The notes: generated by a model from the sequence alone, not told the origin. A stretch of 64,000 bases of DNA from Erwinia endophytica (GCF_009295515.1 NZ_RQVV01000024.1:114758-178757); one strand, 5' to 3'. Positions 38,356 to 46,587 are shown, numbered from the stretch's first letter. Program-made: numbers and translations.

Positions 38356-38502
38356 CCCTATCTCGTCTCAGCCCTTTCCCCACGCGGCTTCCGGGGCTTT
38401 TCACTGTGTTTACAAACAGTGCATTTTTTACATATTTCACGCTATATACATCAATGAGTTAACAGGGGGTTTCACCCCCTATGTTTTTCATCCACTGGCG
38501 AG

Positions 38503-39678
38503 TTAACCGGCTTTAATTTCAGCGTGCGGAACGGCGATCCACTCCAGATGATTCTCCGTATAAATCTGCGTTGATTTTGCGTCGCTGTGCGCCATTCTCG
38601 CCTGCGGATTTATGCCCTGGACACTAAACAGGTGGGCGGCCAGCGCGCGGATCTCGTGGAATGTTGGCCGCTCTTTTTCAGGTAGATGCGCAGCCACACC
38701 AGCCAGGTCCCGAGTTTCAGAAAACGACCGGCTCAGGTAGTCCGGGGCCACCTGTGTGGGATGGTTCACCTCTTTACTGAGTTTATTATTGCGGTCGCGG
38801 ATCCGGTGAACAACGTAAGGGCTGGCGACGTTATCGCGGCTTTCGTCAATAATGCGCTTGAGTTCGGGGCCAATGGGGATAGCGACGTGGGACGCCTCTT
38901 TGTGCTGCACTTTCTGGCGATGGATAAACAGCGTGCCATAGATACCGTTTGCTGGCTGTTCAAACCAGACACAGCCACACACGCCGTTTTTAGGGCAGGG
39001 AATGTTATAGAGGATCCGCGACACTTCCAGCCTGGCCTGGGTGGTCTGTAGAGCCAGATCCATTGCTGTGCGTAAAAACGGCTCAGCAATCGCATGAATT
39101 TTATTAAAATCGGGCAGTGTAAGGCGCCGGCGGGTTTTTCCCTCGACGCGTTTTTTCTTTTTGCGCGTCGCGGGGTTATCAAACATTAGCGATTCATCGA
39201 CAGCGTAACTAAATAATTTACTCAGAAATGCAATTTTGCGATTCTGGACGTTTGCAGACGCCTCCGCGTGATACTCATTGATATAGCCGTTAACGTGTTC
39301 CAGCTCGATATCACAGGCAGGCATTGTAAAATATTTTTTAACGCGCTCAATGTCGTTATTCCATTTATCCAGTGTATCGGTAGCTGGCTGTTCCTCTTTT
39401 ATTGCTCTCTGCAACAGATGGTCTGCGTGTTCGCTAAAAGGCAGTGCCTCGCCGGATATCCCGCCGGACGCTCTTATTAGTGAATTGATACTAATGCGAC
39501 TCTCTGGCCGCATTTGATAATTATATTCACGCGCTATTGCTATTGCGATAGCGCGATCTTTCCCCATATCTGCTCTTTTCCCAGTAATGAGGGTAAGGCG
39601 GTAAACCCCTTTGCTTTTATCATACCCAAGGTATTCTGGGAGATTGCGATATTCTTTTTTCCGTGGGCGCGGTGACAT
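38503..39678 (-). CDS. int: Prophage tyrosine integrase
   Basis: The 391-residue protein is a lambda-like site-specific recombinase. It has an N-terminal arm-binding part with RKKEYRNLPEYLGY, a core-binding SAM-like domain (about residues 85-180), and a C-terminal catalytic domain with FHEIRALAAHLF (His-x-x-Arg) and the tyrosine in STQIYTENH. It points at the tRNA-Pro fragment 150 bases away. Stop and start codons are normal and the catalytic boxes look intact. Confidence 0.93.
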   Translation of the reverse strand: MSPRPRKKEYRNLPEYLGYDKSKGVYRLTLITGKRADMGKDRAIAIAIAREYNYQMRPESRISINSLIRASGGISGEALPFSEHADHLLQRAIKEEQPATDTLDKWNNDIERVKKYFTMPACDIELEHVNGYINEYHAEASANVQNRKIAFLSKLFSYAVDESLMFDNPATRKKKKRVEGKTRRRLTLPDFNKIHAIAEPFLRTAMDLALQTTQARLEVSRILYNIPCPKNGVCGCVWFEQPANGIYGTLFIHRQKVQHKEASHVAIPIGPELKRIIDESRDNVASPYVVHRIRDRNNKLSKEVNHPTQVAPDYLSRSFSETRDLAGVAAHLPEKERPTFHEIRALAAHLFSVQGINPQARMAHSDAKSTQIYTENHLEWIAVPHAEIKAG

Positions 39679-39681
39679 TTT

Positions 39682-39891
39682 TTAGGTCTCGTTAATTAAC
39701 CGACGAACAGCCATATTTACATCGGACTCAACGCCCCATTTTTCAGAAGAGCAGATCCAGACATGGCCATCGACAATTCGCCCTTTGACGAGATTGTCCC
39801 GGACCCATTTCTTAATAGTCCTGGTGTCTGGCTCCGATCCCGCTTCAAATTCACGTTTAGCCCACTGAGTGGCCTTCATTAATTTGCTCAC
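39682..39891 (-). CDS. xis: Excisionase
   Basis: The 69-residue protein has the size and look of a phage excisionase, a small winged-helix DNA-bending protein (KATQWAKREFEAGSEPDTRTIKKWVRDNLVKGRIVDGHVWI). It lies three bases before the integrase gene, the lambda order, and would direct the integrase towards excision. Confidence 0.88.
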   Translation of the reverse strand: MSKLMKATQWAKREFEAGSEPDTRTIKKWVRDNLVKGRIVDGHVWICSSEKWGVESDVNMAVRRLINET

Positions 39892-39938
39892 GTTGTATCC
39901 TCCACGCTTATTACTACCCGCTGCAACGAGATTTTTAT

Positions 39939-40142
39939 TTATTCATTCCAATCTAACAATTCCTCATTAAGTCGGTCGTCCGCGACGTCTTGATTGATAA
40001 TGTCACTATCAAGCTCAATACTGGTAGCCGCGAAATCACGCGCACAGGCTCTGCGGTGTTTTTTATTACCCATCATCCATTCAGGTTTTTTAAGTTCTTT
40101 GTTCCATGCTCTAACCATGTATTTCATTGCTGATTTAGACAT
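39939..40142 (-). CDS. Phage hypothetical protein, 67 aa
   Basis: A small basic-to-acidic protein (MSKSAMKYMVRAWNKELKKPEWMMGNKK...). I do not recognise a family. It overlaps the end of the upstream methyltransferase gene by eight bases, so the two are translated together in the leftward early operon. Confidence 0.65.
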   Translation of the reverse strand: MSKSAMKYMVRAWNKELKKPEWMMGNKKHRRACARDFAATSIELDSDIINQDVADDRLNEELLDWNE

Positions 40143-40827
40143 GATGCTCCCCCTTTACGAAAACAACCCAATGCGTCCTGTCACCCTTGCCCGTCCTTTG
40201 CCAAATAACCGGATGGTGATCGGTTAGGGGGAGTATCTGACCTATGGGAATATGGGTTTCATTCCACTTAAATATAAGGACGCCGTGTGGACGCAATACG
40301 CGAAATGCTTCAGAGAAACCAGCCCGGATGTCATCGCGCCATGTGTTTTTGTCCAGTACTCCATATTTTTTGCGCATCCAGCTTTTTTCGCCGGCGCGGG
40401 CAAGATGAGGGGGATCAAACACCACAACTGGGAACTGGTTATTAACAAACGGCATGCGGCGAAAATCTGCAACAACATCTGGACGGATATGGAGCGCGCG
40501 ACCATCGCATAGCTCATGCGTCTCGCTACGAATATCAGAGAACACCCCGCGGGGATCTGATTTATTAAACCAGAACATCCGCGAGCCGCAGCACATATCA
40601 AGGATAGGGCGATCATTCCCCCTCTCGTTATTGCCGCGCAGGCAGTCGCTAGCCTGCCAGTAACCCCGGCGCGACATATATTCCGGCACGCTCCTTACTA
40701 ACTCATGGTCAGGACTAGCTTTTTTCAGCGCGCGCACTAATCGGCGAATTTGCATGCTCAAATTTTCCAGCGCATCTGCTGCGGGGGCAGGGTGAAGATA
40801 TGACGTTTCAAAAAGATCTATGTCCAT
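40135..40827 (-). CDS. Phage class I SAM-dependent methyltransferase
   Basis: The 230-residue protein has the SAM-binding motif I ILDMCCGSRMFWF (about residue 75). It has VVVFDPPHLARAGEKSWMRKKYG in the place of the amino-methyltransferase motif DPPY, followed by AFRVLRPHGVLIFKW. DPPH instead of DPPY is typical of this phage family. The base and site modified are unknown. It lies in the leftward operon between two small genes of unknown role. Confidence 0.85.
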   Translation of the reverse strand: MDIDLFETSYLHPAPAADALENLSMQIRRLVRALKKASPDHELVRSVPEYMSRRGYWQASDCLRGNNERGNDRPILDMCCGSRMFWFNKSDPRGVFSDIRSETHELCDGRALHIRPDVVADFRRMPFVNNQFPVVVFDPPHLARAGEKSWMRKKYGVLDKNTWRDDIRAGFSEAFRVLRPHGVLIFKWNETHIPIGQILPLTDHHPVIWQRTGKGDRTHWVVFVKGEHHV

Positions 40828-40829
40828 AA

Positions 40830-41198
40830 CTATTCCTCGATACGACGCCGCGCGCCGCGGTATTCCGGTTCAGGATTGTACTGTGGCCGCTCGATAACAT
40901 TTCTCAGTATTACCTGCCAGTTTTTGCGGTTGTTCAGCACCCAGCGGCCATCGTCCGTATCAAAAAATTTCGAATCAACCGGCACAGCAATTCGCTCTAT
41001 GACATCGCAGGGAACTGCGACGGCACAACGACCGCAGTTGTAATATCCCAGTTTTGAACGGATCCGCGATTCGGGATAACGCCCAGCGTTCTCAATGCGC
41101 CCCACATAGCCACAATCATTAGCCGCCCACAGGATTATGTAGCGATCAGAGCGTTGGTTATGGTTCACGCTGATAACGAAATACTCGCGCTCATTCAT
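40830..41198 (-). CDS. Phage hypothetical protein, 122 aa
   Basis: No family recognised. The frame is open further upstream, but the ATG at 41198 overlaps the end of the preceding gene and gives MNEREYFVISVNHNQRSDRY. A CGRC motif lies in the middle and the tail is charged (EYRGARRRIEE). It belongs to the leftward operon. Confidence 0.65.
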   Translation of the reverse strand: MNEREYFVISVNHNQRSDRYIILWAANDCGYVGRIENAGRYPESRIRSKLGYYNCGRCAVAVPCDVIERIAVPVDSKFFDTDDGRWVLNNRKNWQVILRNVIERPQYNPEPEYRGARRRIEE

Positions 41199-41472
41199 GA
41201 CCAACACCAGGTGCTGATTTAAGCCGGACCTCGACAGGGCCATCGCGATAATTACCAACAACATAGCCGTCCAATTCCCGGATCTCCTGTTGTGTTAAGT
41301 TGTGCCATTTGGCGATCACATAACGACCCTTCAGTACACCGACATAAAACGAGTGCGCGCTGGTGGATCCATAGCTATAGCCGTTATCACTGAGCCATTG
41401 CTTACACGCCTGCCAGGCGGCAAATGTGCCGTGTTGATAGAATTTTTTTTCAAACATAGCCACTTCAGTCAT
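41191..41472 (-). CDS. Phage hypothetical protein, 93 aa
   Basis: No family recognised. The sequence MTEVAMFEKKFYQHGTFAAWQACKQWLSDNGYSYGS... is compact and soluble-looking. Its start touches the end of the YfdR-like gene and its end overlaps the next gene, so it is part of the coupled leftward operon. Confidence 0.65.
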   Translation of the reverse strand: MTEVAMFEKKFYQHGTFAAWQACKQWLSDNGYSYGSTSAHSFYVGVLKGRYVIAKWHNLTQQEIRELDGYVVGNYRDGPVEVRLKSAPGVGHE

Positions 41473-41996
41473 TATGCTGCCTCCCTTAACTCTTCATAGC
41501 GCTGCAGGAACATGGCGCGCGCCTGTCGGGGGTTGCGTGGAGAAATGATGAAATCAGTACAGGGGATCCCGTCCAGTACAGGCCACGGCGTGCCGTCGTC
41601 GAGATCGAAATCACGGCGCTCTGTTGCCAGCATAATCAGATCGGCATATTTGACCGGCACGCTATGAATCAGAGGCAGTCCAAACCGTTCCCGGATCCCG
41701 GCATCAATACGCGCCTCGATCTCCCGGTAGTCAGGAAGCAGGGCTTTCAGCGGCGCGGAAATATCATTGCAGTATGCCTCAGCAGCATCATGCAACAGGG
41801 CTTCAAGGGCGTACTCTGGTGGTACAATGTTACTTACGTGGACAGAATGCTCAGCAACGCTATAAAACGCGTCGAGGTGGCCAGTAAATCGGCACAGGTT
41901 CGACAGTGCGCTGGCAATATCATCAATAATAAAAATATCCGGATCGATATATTTAAAATTGAAATGCTTTCCCGATAATGTTTGAATCCATGACAT
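41472..41996 (-). CDS. yfdR: YfdR-like HD-domain 5'-deoxynucleotidase
   Basis: The 174-residue protein matches YfdR of the E. coli CPS-53 prophage (WIQTLSGKHFNF, CRFTGHLDAFYSVAEHSVHVS, LEALLHDAAEAYCNDISAPLK, ADLIMLATERRD). The HD-type metal ligands His, His-Asp and Asp are all present. Such enzymes hydrolyse dNMPs and may shift nucleotide pools during infection. The ATG at 41996 matches the family start better than the one at 42011. Confidence 0.9.
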   Translation of the reverse strand: MSWIQTLSGKHFNFKYIDPDIFIIDDIASALSNLCRFTGHLDAFYSVAEHSVHVSNIVPPEYALEALLHDAAEAYCNDISAPLKALLPDYREIEARIDAGIRERFGLPLIHSVPVKYADLIMLATERRDFDLDDGTPWPVLDGIPCTDFIISPRNPRQARAMFLQRYEELREAA

Positions 41997-42134
41997 ATGG
42001 TCGTTCTCCACACGTTGTTAACCGCTACTGCAATCACGATTTTGGGTTGTGCGAATCCCTCGCCGGGTGGCGATAATTAAAGGAATTGCGCTTCACTAAT
42101 TACCCTGACTCGCAGGGCAATTAAGGTAGAATAA

Positions 42135-42962
42135 TTACGCTTTAAAGTTACCAATAAAGGTTTCCACTGGCTCCCCATCGAGCTTGCCGATCAGTAGGTC
42201 GCGGAATTCGTTGGCGATCGCTTCTTCCTGCGCTTCCAGCTGAACAATGCGCAGAACAAAGCGCGGCTCGTCACCAGTTAGCAGACTGTTTCGAAGGCTA
42301 AAGGCGCGTTCGCCAAGCCCTTCATATGGAACGCACTTAAATTCAAACGCTACCGGCATAACGTCTTTACTACTGGCCTCAACGCTCTGCATTAGTGATT
42401 TTTTGCCACTGAAATCACCGTCTTCATGATCTTGCTGAGTGGCCTGTTGAATAGTGATGCGTCGAACGGACTGGGCTGCCTGAGAAATCTGCATAGTGTT
42501 ACCATCTGCATCAAATGCCAGAAGATAATCACTCCAGTCTTCCAGCCATTCAGCGATTTGCTTTTGCCTCAGGCGGTCGCCGTTAATCGCCAGCAGCGCG
42601 CGGAAAGGCGCAGTCTGCTTCAGGGTGATTGCGGCAACGTTATCAGCGTGACCCGGATTCTCCAGTGTGCCAATATTGAACACGGATCGCGCAGTCATAT
42701 TGTCCGCATCGATAAAGCAACGGGCCGGTTTATCGATACTGGCATACCCTTTAGAATAACGGGCAAAATCATCAATGCTGGTTGTTGTCATGGCTCCACG
42801 GAAACGAAAGCGTTCAAGAGAAAATCGCTCAAGGCTTTCAATGCCCGTTCCTGCAGGAAGTAAAGCTGTGGGGCAAGCCAGATTGTTAATATCATTCAGG
42901 TGATAACCAGAAAGAACCAGATCTTTGACCTGCTGAAAAGTACCGCTGTCTACCTGAGACAT
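42135..42962 (-). CDS. yfdQ: DUF2303 protein (YfdQ-like)
   Basis: The 275-residue protein matches the DUF2303 family, found as YfdQ in E. coli prophage CPS-53 (SLERFSLERFRFRGAMTTTSIDDFARY; CFIDADNMTARSVFNIGT). The role is unknown. Its neighbours are the YfdR-like gene downstream and a 123-residue gene upstream, so a whole yfdP-Q-R type block has been kept together here. Confidence 0.9.
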   Translation of the reverse strand: MSQVDSGTFQQVKDLVLSGYHLNDINNLACPTALLPAGTGIESLERFSLERFRFRGAMTTTSIDDFARYSKGYASIDKPARCFIDADNMTARSVFNIGTLENPGHADNVAAITLKQTAPFRALLAINGDRLRQKQIAEWLEDWSDYLLAFDADGNTMQISQAAQSVRRITIQQATQQDHEDGDFSGKKSLMQSVEASSKDVMPVAFEFKCVPYEGLGERAFSLRNSLLTGDEPRFVLRIVQLEAQEEAIANEFRDLLIGKLDGEPVETFIGNFKA

Positions 42963-43020
42963 ATAAATTCCTTTATTAACAAATAATCGAATAAGTGTCA
43001 GTGAATTAGTTATCAGCGGT

Positions 43021-43392
43021 TCACTGCGCCGCTTTAAGCTTTCCGTCTGTAGCGCCGTTGATAGTGAACAGTTGCCCCTGATCCTCCTGCAGGATGGTGA
43101 GCTTGCCCCCTTTGTTAACCCACATTGGTGTTTCAGTGGTGTCTTCTTCAGTGGTTTTTCCGCGTGGGGTTGGGCATACGTACTGCAATTTATGCTTGAT
43201 TTTTACGCGTTTTTCTTCGACAGAATTACCCATACGTTCCATGTCGAATGTCAGGACAAGTTTGCCTTTGTTGCCGTTGTTCAGAACGCCCAGCGCGGTG
43301 GTATTCAGCGCGGCGGCGATTTTGTTCATGAACACGCCGGCATCCAGTTCCCCCAAGAAATCAGGAACCACGGTCATGCGATCATTACTCAT
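43021..43392 (-). CDS. Phage protein upstream of DUF2303 gene, 123 aa
   Basis: The protein has a repeat-free alpha/beta look (MSNDRMTVVPDFLGELDAGVFMNKIAAALNTTALGVLNNGNKGKLVLTFDMERMG...). Such proteins habitually accompany DUF2303 genes in lambdoid phages and may act with them. The function is unknown. A GAGG ribosome site precedes the ATG. Confidence 0.78.
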   Translation of the reverse strand: MSNDRMTVVPDFLGELDAGVFMNKIAAALNTTALGVLNNGNKGKLVLTFDMERMGNSVEEKRVKIKHKLQYVCPTPRGKTTEEDTTETPMWVNKGGKLTILQEDQGQLFTINGATDGKLKAAQ

Positions 43393-43544
43393 AGTATTTC
43401 CTCTCGGTTAAGCGGTGGTCGCTGTAATTTCCCCACACAATAAGTGCTGACCTCACAGCCAGCCCGGTTGGAGTGCCAGTCAATGCGACGAAGTTATCAA
43501 CTGGGCGGATCGATTTACTGTGGCGCCGCCCCGTGAGCCCACAA

Positions 43545-43649
43545 TTATTTATCAGCTTTACTGGCGGCTATAACGAGGCTGAACGCCAGCAGGCCAATGC
43601 CGCACCCGATAACCATTGCCAAAATTCCTACGATGCCCAAATAGAACAC
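43545..43649 (-). CDS. Small membrane protein, 34 aa, GTG start
   Basis: The minus strand reads GGAGGG, four bases, then GTG. It encodes VFYLGIVGILAMVIGCGIGL followed by LAFSLVIAASKADK and TAA. The product is one long hydrophobic, glycine-containing helix with a short charged tail. The strong ribosome site and the coding-like frame in the leftward operon support it. No family was recognised. Small phage membrane peptides of this kind can act in exclusion or membrane stress. Confidence 0.55.
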   Translation of the reverse strand: MFYLGIVGILAMVIGCGIGLLAFSLVIAASKADK

Positions 43650-43842
43650 GAATCCCTCCACGTTTTTTTTGATTAGTTAAAAAAGGGCGGCGCCGGTAGA
43701 ACATTATCTTCTCTCTCCCCTGGTGTTGGTTGAAGATCCGGCAACCGCCAAGACTACACACAGCAATATCAGGCCTGGTTGCTTCTCCACCTCAGACGGC
43801 AGTGGTATCTTGGAGTTCTCACATATCCAAGAAGATAAACAG

Positions 43843-44070
43843 ATGACTGCTGACTATTTAAGTGTTCGCCTTGATGCCATTGAATACGCGATAAAGCGAA
43901 TTTCAATAGCAATTAGCGAAGGTACTTCCCCAGATGAATACGTATCAGAAATCAACTCCCTCAAACAAAAACTTAATTCAGACACACTTACCCCCCACCA
44001 AGAATCACTGATAAGACAAACGGTTATGCTTCTGGCCCCTCTTTCTGGCGACCCTTGGGACCCGTTTTGA
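43843..44070 (+). CDS. Small ORF, 75 aa, against the leftward operon
   Basis: From the ATG at 43843 the plus strand encodes MTADYLSVRLDAIEYAIKRI and a charged, helical remainder ending PLSGDPWDPF. It looks like real protein but lies opposite to all its neighbours and its 3' end overlaps the minus-strand gene at 44024. No strong ribosome site or promoter is visible. It could be an independently transcribed accessory gene, or chance. Confidence 0.45.
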   Translation: MTADYLSVRLDAIEYAIKRISIAISEGTSPDEYVSEINSLKQKLNSDTLTPHQESLIRQTVMLLAPLSGDPWDPF

Positions 44071-44245
44071 AATAAATGTTATCAAGCGCTTTTATCTTTT
44101 GCCGCGTCCTTTCGGCGCATTTGATTTTGTGTTCTTCTATTGAATCAGCCAGTGCCGAAAGCGCAGCGGCCTGAAAGCGTAAAGAGTCGCCATTCCCCGA
44201 GAAATCGGCTTTGATCTTTCCATCCACGATCAATTCCACTTTCAT
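44024..44245 (-). CDS. Phage hypothetical protein, 73 aa
   Basis: The protein (MKVELIVDGKIKADFSGNGDSLRFQAAALSALADSIEEHKIK...) has an AAGGTG ribosome site seven bases before its ATG and lies in the leftward operon. No named family is recognised. Its last 47 bases overlap a plus-strand ORF. Confidence 0.7.
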   Translation of the reverse strand: MKVELIVDGKIKADFSGNGDSLRFQAAALSALADSIEEHKIKCAERTRQKIKALDNIYFKTGPKGRQKEGPEA

Positions 44246-44319
44246 AAAATCACCTTATTAAATCTTCTATCTTGCAAACCCGTCAGGTTTCCTGCCTGCT
44301 GTTGCAGGCGCTATCGGGG

Positions 44320-44909
44320 TTAGTTATCGAAAAAGAACACTATGCGAACTTTTTCAGCATCAACACGCTCTTTTTGCCACCAGTATTCAATGGCTCTACT
44401 CTCCAGCGCCTCATGGATCCAGCGCAGTGCATCGACCGTATCCATCCATTCCCTGTGCACATGTCCGGGAATGTTTGTATAACCGCACCAGGAGCGGGGG
44501 GGATTCCTTTATCATCCAATTCAGCAGCCTGCTCCGTTGTAATCATCCCGTTAAATGGCATGGGTTGCAGGTCCGCGCGAAATGCCCGGATTTCTGCCAG
44601 GGTGGCATAACTATGAGAATGCCCATCATCGCCCCAATGCTCTGATATTGATTTTGTATATTCGCAGGCATCATCAGGGATCCCGCGCGGATCGGAAATT
44701 TTGGGGGTTTCTTCTGAGTAGGAGCGAACACCGCACAACTGTGAGAACGCCGCATAATTTCTGTCAGCACATAGCTCTATGCGTAGATACTCGGCTTCTT
44801 CGGGCTGTCCGAAATATGGATTTTTTCGGAAATGATCGTAATTAACCCAAGATTCCTTTCCATCTACTGCGTGTTTGATCTCAACCATCATGTGAATATC
44901 GCAACCCAT
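44320..44909 (-). pseudogene. Phage MGCDIH-type protein, frameshifted at a C7 run
   Basis: The first part reads MGCDIHMMVEIKHAVDGKES to DDKGIPP, a common phage protein start. After a run of seven C on the coding strand (44496-44502) the frame goes to nonsense-like sequence that stops at 44340. In another frame the family-like end WCGYTNIPGHVHREWMDTVD, then ALRWIHEALES and FFFDN, runs on to a TAA at 44320. One extra C restores a single reading frame. So the gene is either mutated by slippage or carries a sequencing error. It is the first gene after the leftward promoter. Confidence 0.75.
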
Positions 44910-44992
44910 TACCTGTCCCTCTGCGGTCGTGTAATAGCGAATCATTCGGCTTTCATACGCCCCTAGCGTCCTGCCTCTTCGCTGTTGATGGA

Positions 44993-45037
44993 ATTATACT
45001 AGGCTTAGCCTAATGTTATGTCAATAGGCTAAGCCTA
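44993..45037 (-). promoter_or_regulatory. Leftward early promoter with two repressor operators
   Basis: On the minus strand TTGACA (45019-45024) is followed after 17 bases by TAGTAT (44996-45001), with TATAAT overlapping just downstream. Two near-palindromes, TAGGCTTAGCCTA (45000-45012) and TAGGCTAAGCCTA (45025-45037), lie on either side of the -35 box with centres 25 bp apart. The same palindromes occur at the rightward promoter, so they are the operators of the prophage repressor. Confidence 0.82.
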
Positions 45038-45048
45038 ATGATTGGCGC

Positions 45049-45083
45049 AAAAAAAATATCACATGCAAATAACCATGTGATAT
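45049..45083 (-). terminator. Terminator of the repressor gene
   Basis: On the minus strand a ten-pair stem ATATCACATG / CATGTGATAT with an eight-base loop is followed by seven T. It separates the repressor transcript from the leftward promoter beyond it. Confidence 0.85.
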
Positions 45084-45146
45084 ATATGAATTTAATATAT
45101 TAATATTGTGGGTTAGATGGTTTTTTCACCGTTTTTGAAAATCAAT

Positions 45147-45632
45147 TTAAGTCCCTGTTTTTCCGGAAAACTCTCGCTCTAATCTGTTTTCTTCATCTTT
45201 GAGCCATTGACGAGCTTTGGAATCTAGCGCAATAACATAAGCTCGCGCATCCGCATCTGCCCATGCGGGTTCATTTTCGGACTCAGGTGATAACAGATAA
45301 TCAATAACCGCCTTGCGCTCTTTTGGTGCTATTTTGTATAGCTCTAAAACTCGATTGGAGGACAACACATCTGTATCTACAGGTACAGATGTATCGCTTA
45401 TGAGGGAAGATTTCAGCCCCCAATGCTCTGGCCCAACCACATCAGAAAAGTATTTCCATAACTCGGGAAGTTTTTCTTTTGATATTGATCCCTTGCCTGT
45501 CCAGTCATAAAGAGACGGCGGTTTTATTTTGAAATGACGAGCTATCTCCGCCTTACTTTTGGCAGTTCCTTTAATTAATTTCTTTTCGATGGCCTGCTCT
45601 ATAGCTCGGCCTAAATCTTTACCGCTAAGCAT
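45147..45632 (-). CDS. Prophage repressor (CI-like, no cleavage domain)
   Basis: The 161-residue protein has an N-terminal helix-turn-helix (KSKAEIARHFKIKPPSLYDWTGKGSISKEKL, about residues 25-55). Its C-terminal part is charged and helical and lacks the Ser-Lys autopeptidase seen in lambda CI. It lies between two divergent operator-promoters and opposite to the Cro-like gene, which defines it as the immunity repressor. Without a peptidase it should not be cut in response to RecA, so induction probably needs an antirepressor, as known for Gifsy-type phages. Confidence 0.88.
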   Translation of the reverse strand: MLSGKDLGRAIEQAIEKKLIKGTAKSKAEIARHFKIKPPSLYDWTGKGSISKEKLPELWKYFSDVVGPEHWGLKSSLISDTSVPVDTDVLSSNRVLELYKIAPKERKAVIDYLLSPESENEPAWADADARAYVIALDSKARQWLKDEENRLEREFSGKTGT

Positions 45633-45661
45633 TGCCTAATGATCCATTCTTTTACTGCGTT

Positions 45662-45703
45662 AGGCAATTCCTATTGACTATAGCTTAGGCTTAGCCTAAC
45701 ATT
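45662..45703 (+). promoter_or_regulatory. Rightward early promoter with two repressor operators
   Basis: TTGACT (45675-45680), a 17-base spacer and TAACAT (45698-45703) form the promoter for the Cro-like gene. An operator TAGGCTTAGCCTA (45687-45699) fills the spacer. A degenerate one, TAGGCAATTCCTA (45662-45674), lies 25 bp upstream centre to centre. Inverted half-sites TTGCCTAA and TTAGGCAA around 45634 and 45661 extend the control region towards the repressor start. Confidence 0.82.
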
Positions 45704-45733
45704 ATTGAACCGTATGTAAGGTCTCGGAATGTG

Positions 45734-45994
45734 ATGAAAAAACTAAAAACCAATCTGGCAATAGAGAAAGCTTGTCAGAGTGTTGGTAGTCAGGCTGCAC
45801 TGGCCAGATGTTTAGGTCTATCTCCACCAACAGTTAATCAATGGGTTAGTGGAAAAAGACCAATACCAGCAGAGCGTTGTCTTGATATTGAAAAAGCAAC
45901 TTTAGGGGCTGTTACGTGCGAAGAACTGCGCCCGGATGTTGACTGGGGCTATCTGCGAGAAACAGCACGGCAACAGGCAGCAGGAGCAGCCTAA
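45734..45994 (+). CDS. Cro-like helix-turn-helix protein (YdaS family)
   Basis: The protein of about 86 residues carries a helix-turn-helix (VGSQAALARCLGLSPPTVNQWVSGKRPIPAERC) typical of the YdaS/Cro family. As the first gene rightward of the operator it is the Cro of this phage and would shut off the repressor. YdaS proteins have also been discussed as toxin-antitoxin partners with YdaT, but the next gene here is YmfL-like, not YdaT. A GTG at 45731 is an alternative start. Confidence 0.88.
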   Translation: MKKLKTNLAIEKACQSVGSQAALARCLGLSPPTVNQWVSGKRPIPAERCLDIEKATLGAVTCEELRPDVDWGYLRETARQQAAGAA

Positions 45995-46038
45995 CGTTTA
46001 TTGATGAGCAATAAAACCACACAAGGAGGGTGTTAACT

Positions 46039-46587
46039 GTGGGAAACAACAAATGGAAATTTGAAAAACAACCAGCATGGATTGTGAACGCAATCAGAAA
46101 AACGATCACTGCGCTACCCGGTGGCTATGACGAAGCCGCAGAGATCCTGGGTGTTGGTAAATCCACGTTATTTAATCGCCTGCGCACAGATGGTGATCAG
46201 ATATTCCCGCCAGGCTGGGCGATGGTGCTGCAACAGGCTACTGGCTCAACTCATATTGCTGATGCGGTTTCGCGGAATTCTAACAGCGTCAACGTGCCGC
46301 TGGTGGATCCGGGTGATGTTGATAACGGTGACATCAACGATCGCTTGTTGGAGTCTATCGAACTGATCGGGCGTCATTCTCAATTTATCCGGCGGGCTGA
46401 AGCGGTTGGTGTGATTGACGAAAAGGAGAGGGATAAAATTAACGAAAACAGTTATTTAGTTATGACGAAGTGGCAGGAGCACTTAACGCTGTTGTATCGC
46501 GTTTATTGCCCGCCAGAAAGGATGAACGCCCCTGATTGCAGTCTGAGGCGTTCTGATGCGGCTGAGTGTGGAGAATTTACCGCGTGA
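46039..46587 (+). CDS. YmfL-like regulatory protein (CII position)
   Basis: The 182-residue protein resembles YmfL of the E. coli e14 prophage. Its helix-turn-helix lies in GGYDEAAEILGVGKSTLFNRLR near the N-terminus. It holds the place of lambda cII, after cro, and probably regulates early promoters. The GTG at 46039 follows the ribosome site AAGGAGG by nine bases. The frame's earlier GTG at 46030 is too close to that site. Confidence 0.82.
   Translation: MGNNKWKFEKQPAWIVNAIRKTITALPGGYDEAAEILGVGKSTLFNRLRTDGDQIFPPGWAMVLQQATGSTHIADAVSRNSNSVNVPLVDPGDVDNGDINDRLLESIELIGRHSQFIRRAEAVGVIDEKERDKINENSYLVMTKWQEHLTLLYRVYCPPERMNAPDCSLRRSDAAECGEFTA

Noticed and set aside
38252..38440. A 62-codon minus-strand frame across the tRNA-Pro fragment
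   Set aside because: It runs through tRNA sequence and a hairpin, so it is a chance frame at the att site.
44991..45040. Repeats with regular spacing, considered as a CRISPR array
   Set aside because: Only two copies stand together. They are palindromic operators 25 bp apart within a promoter, not repeats with spacers. No CRISPR array was seen in the window.
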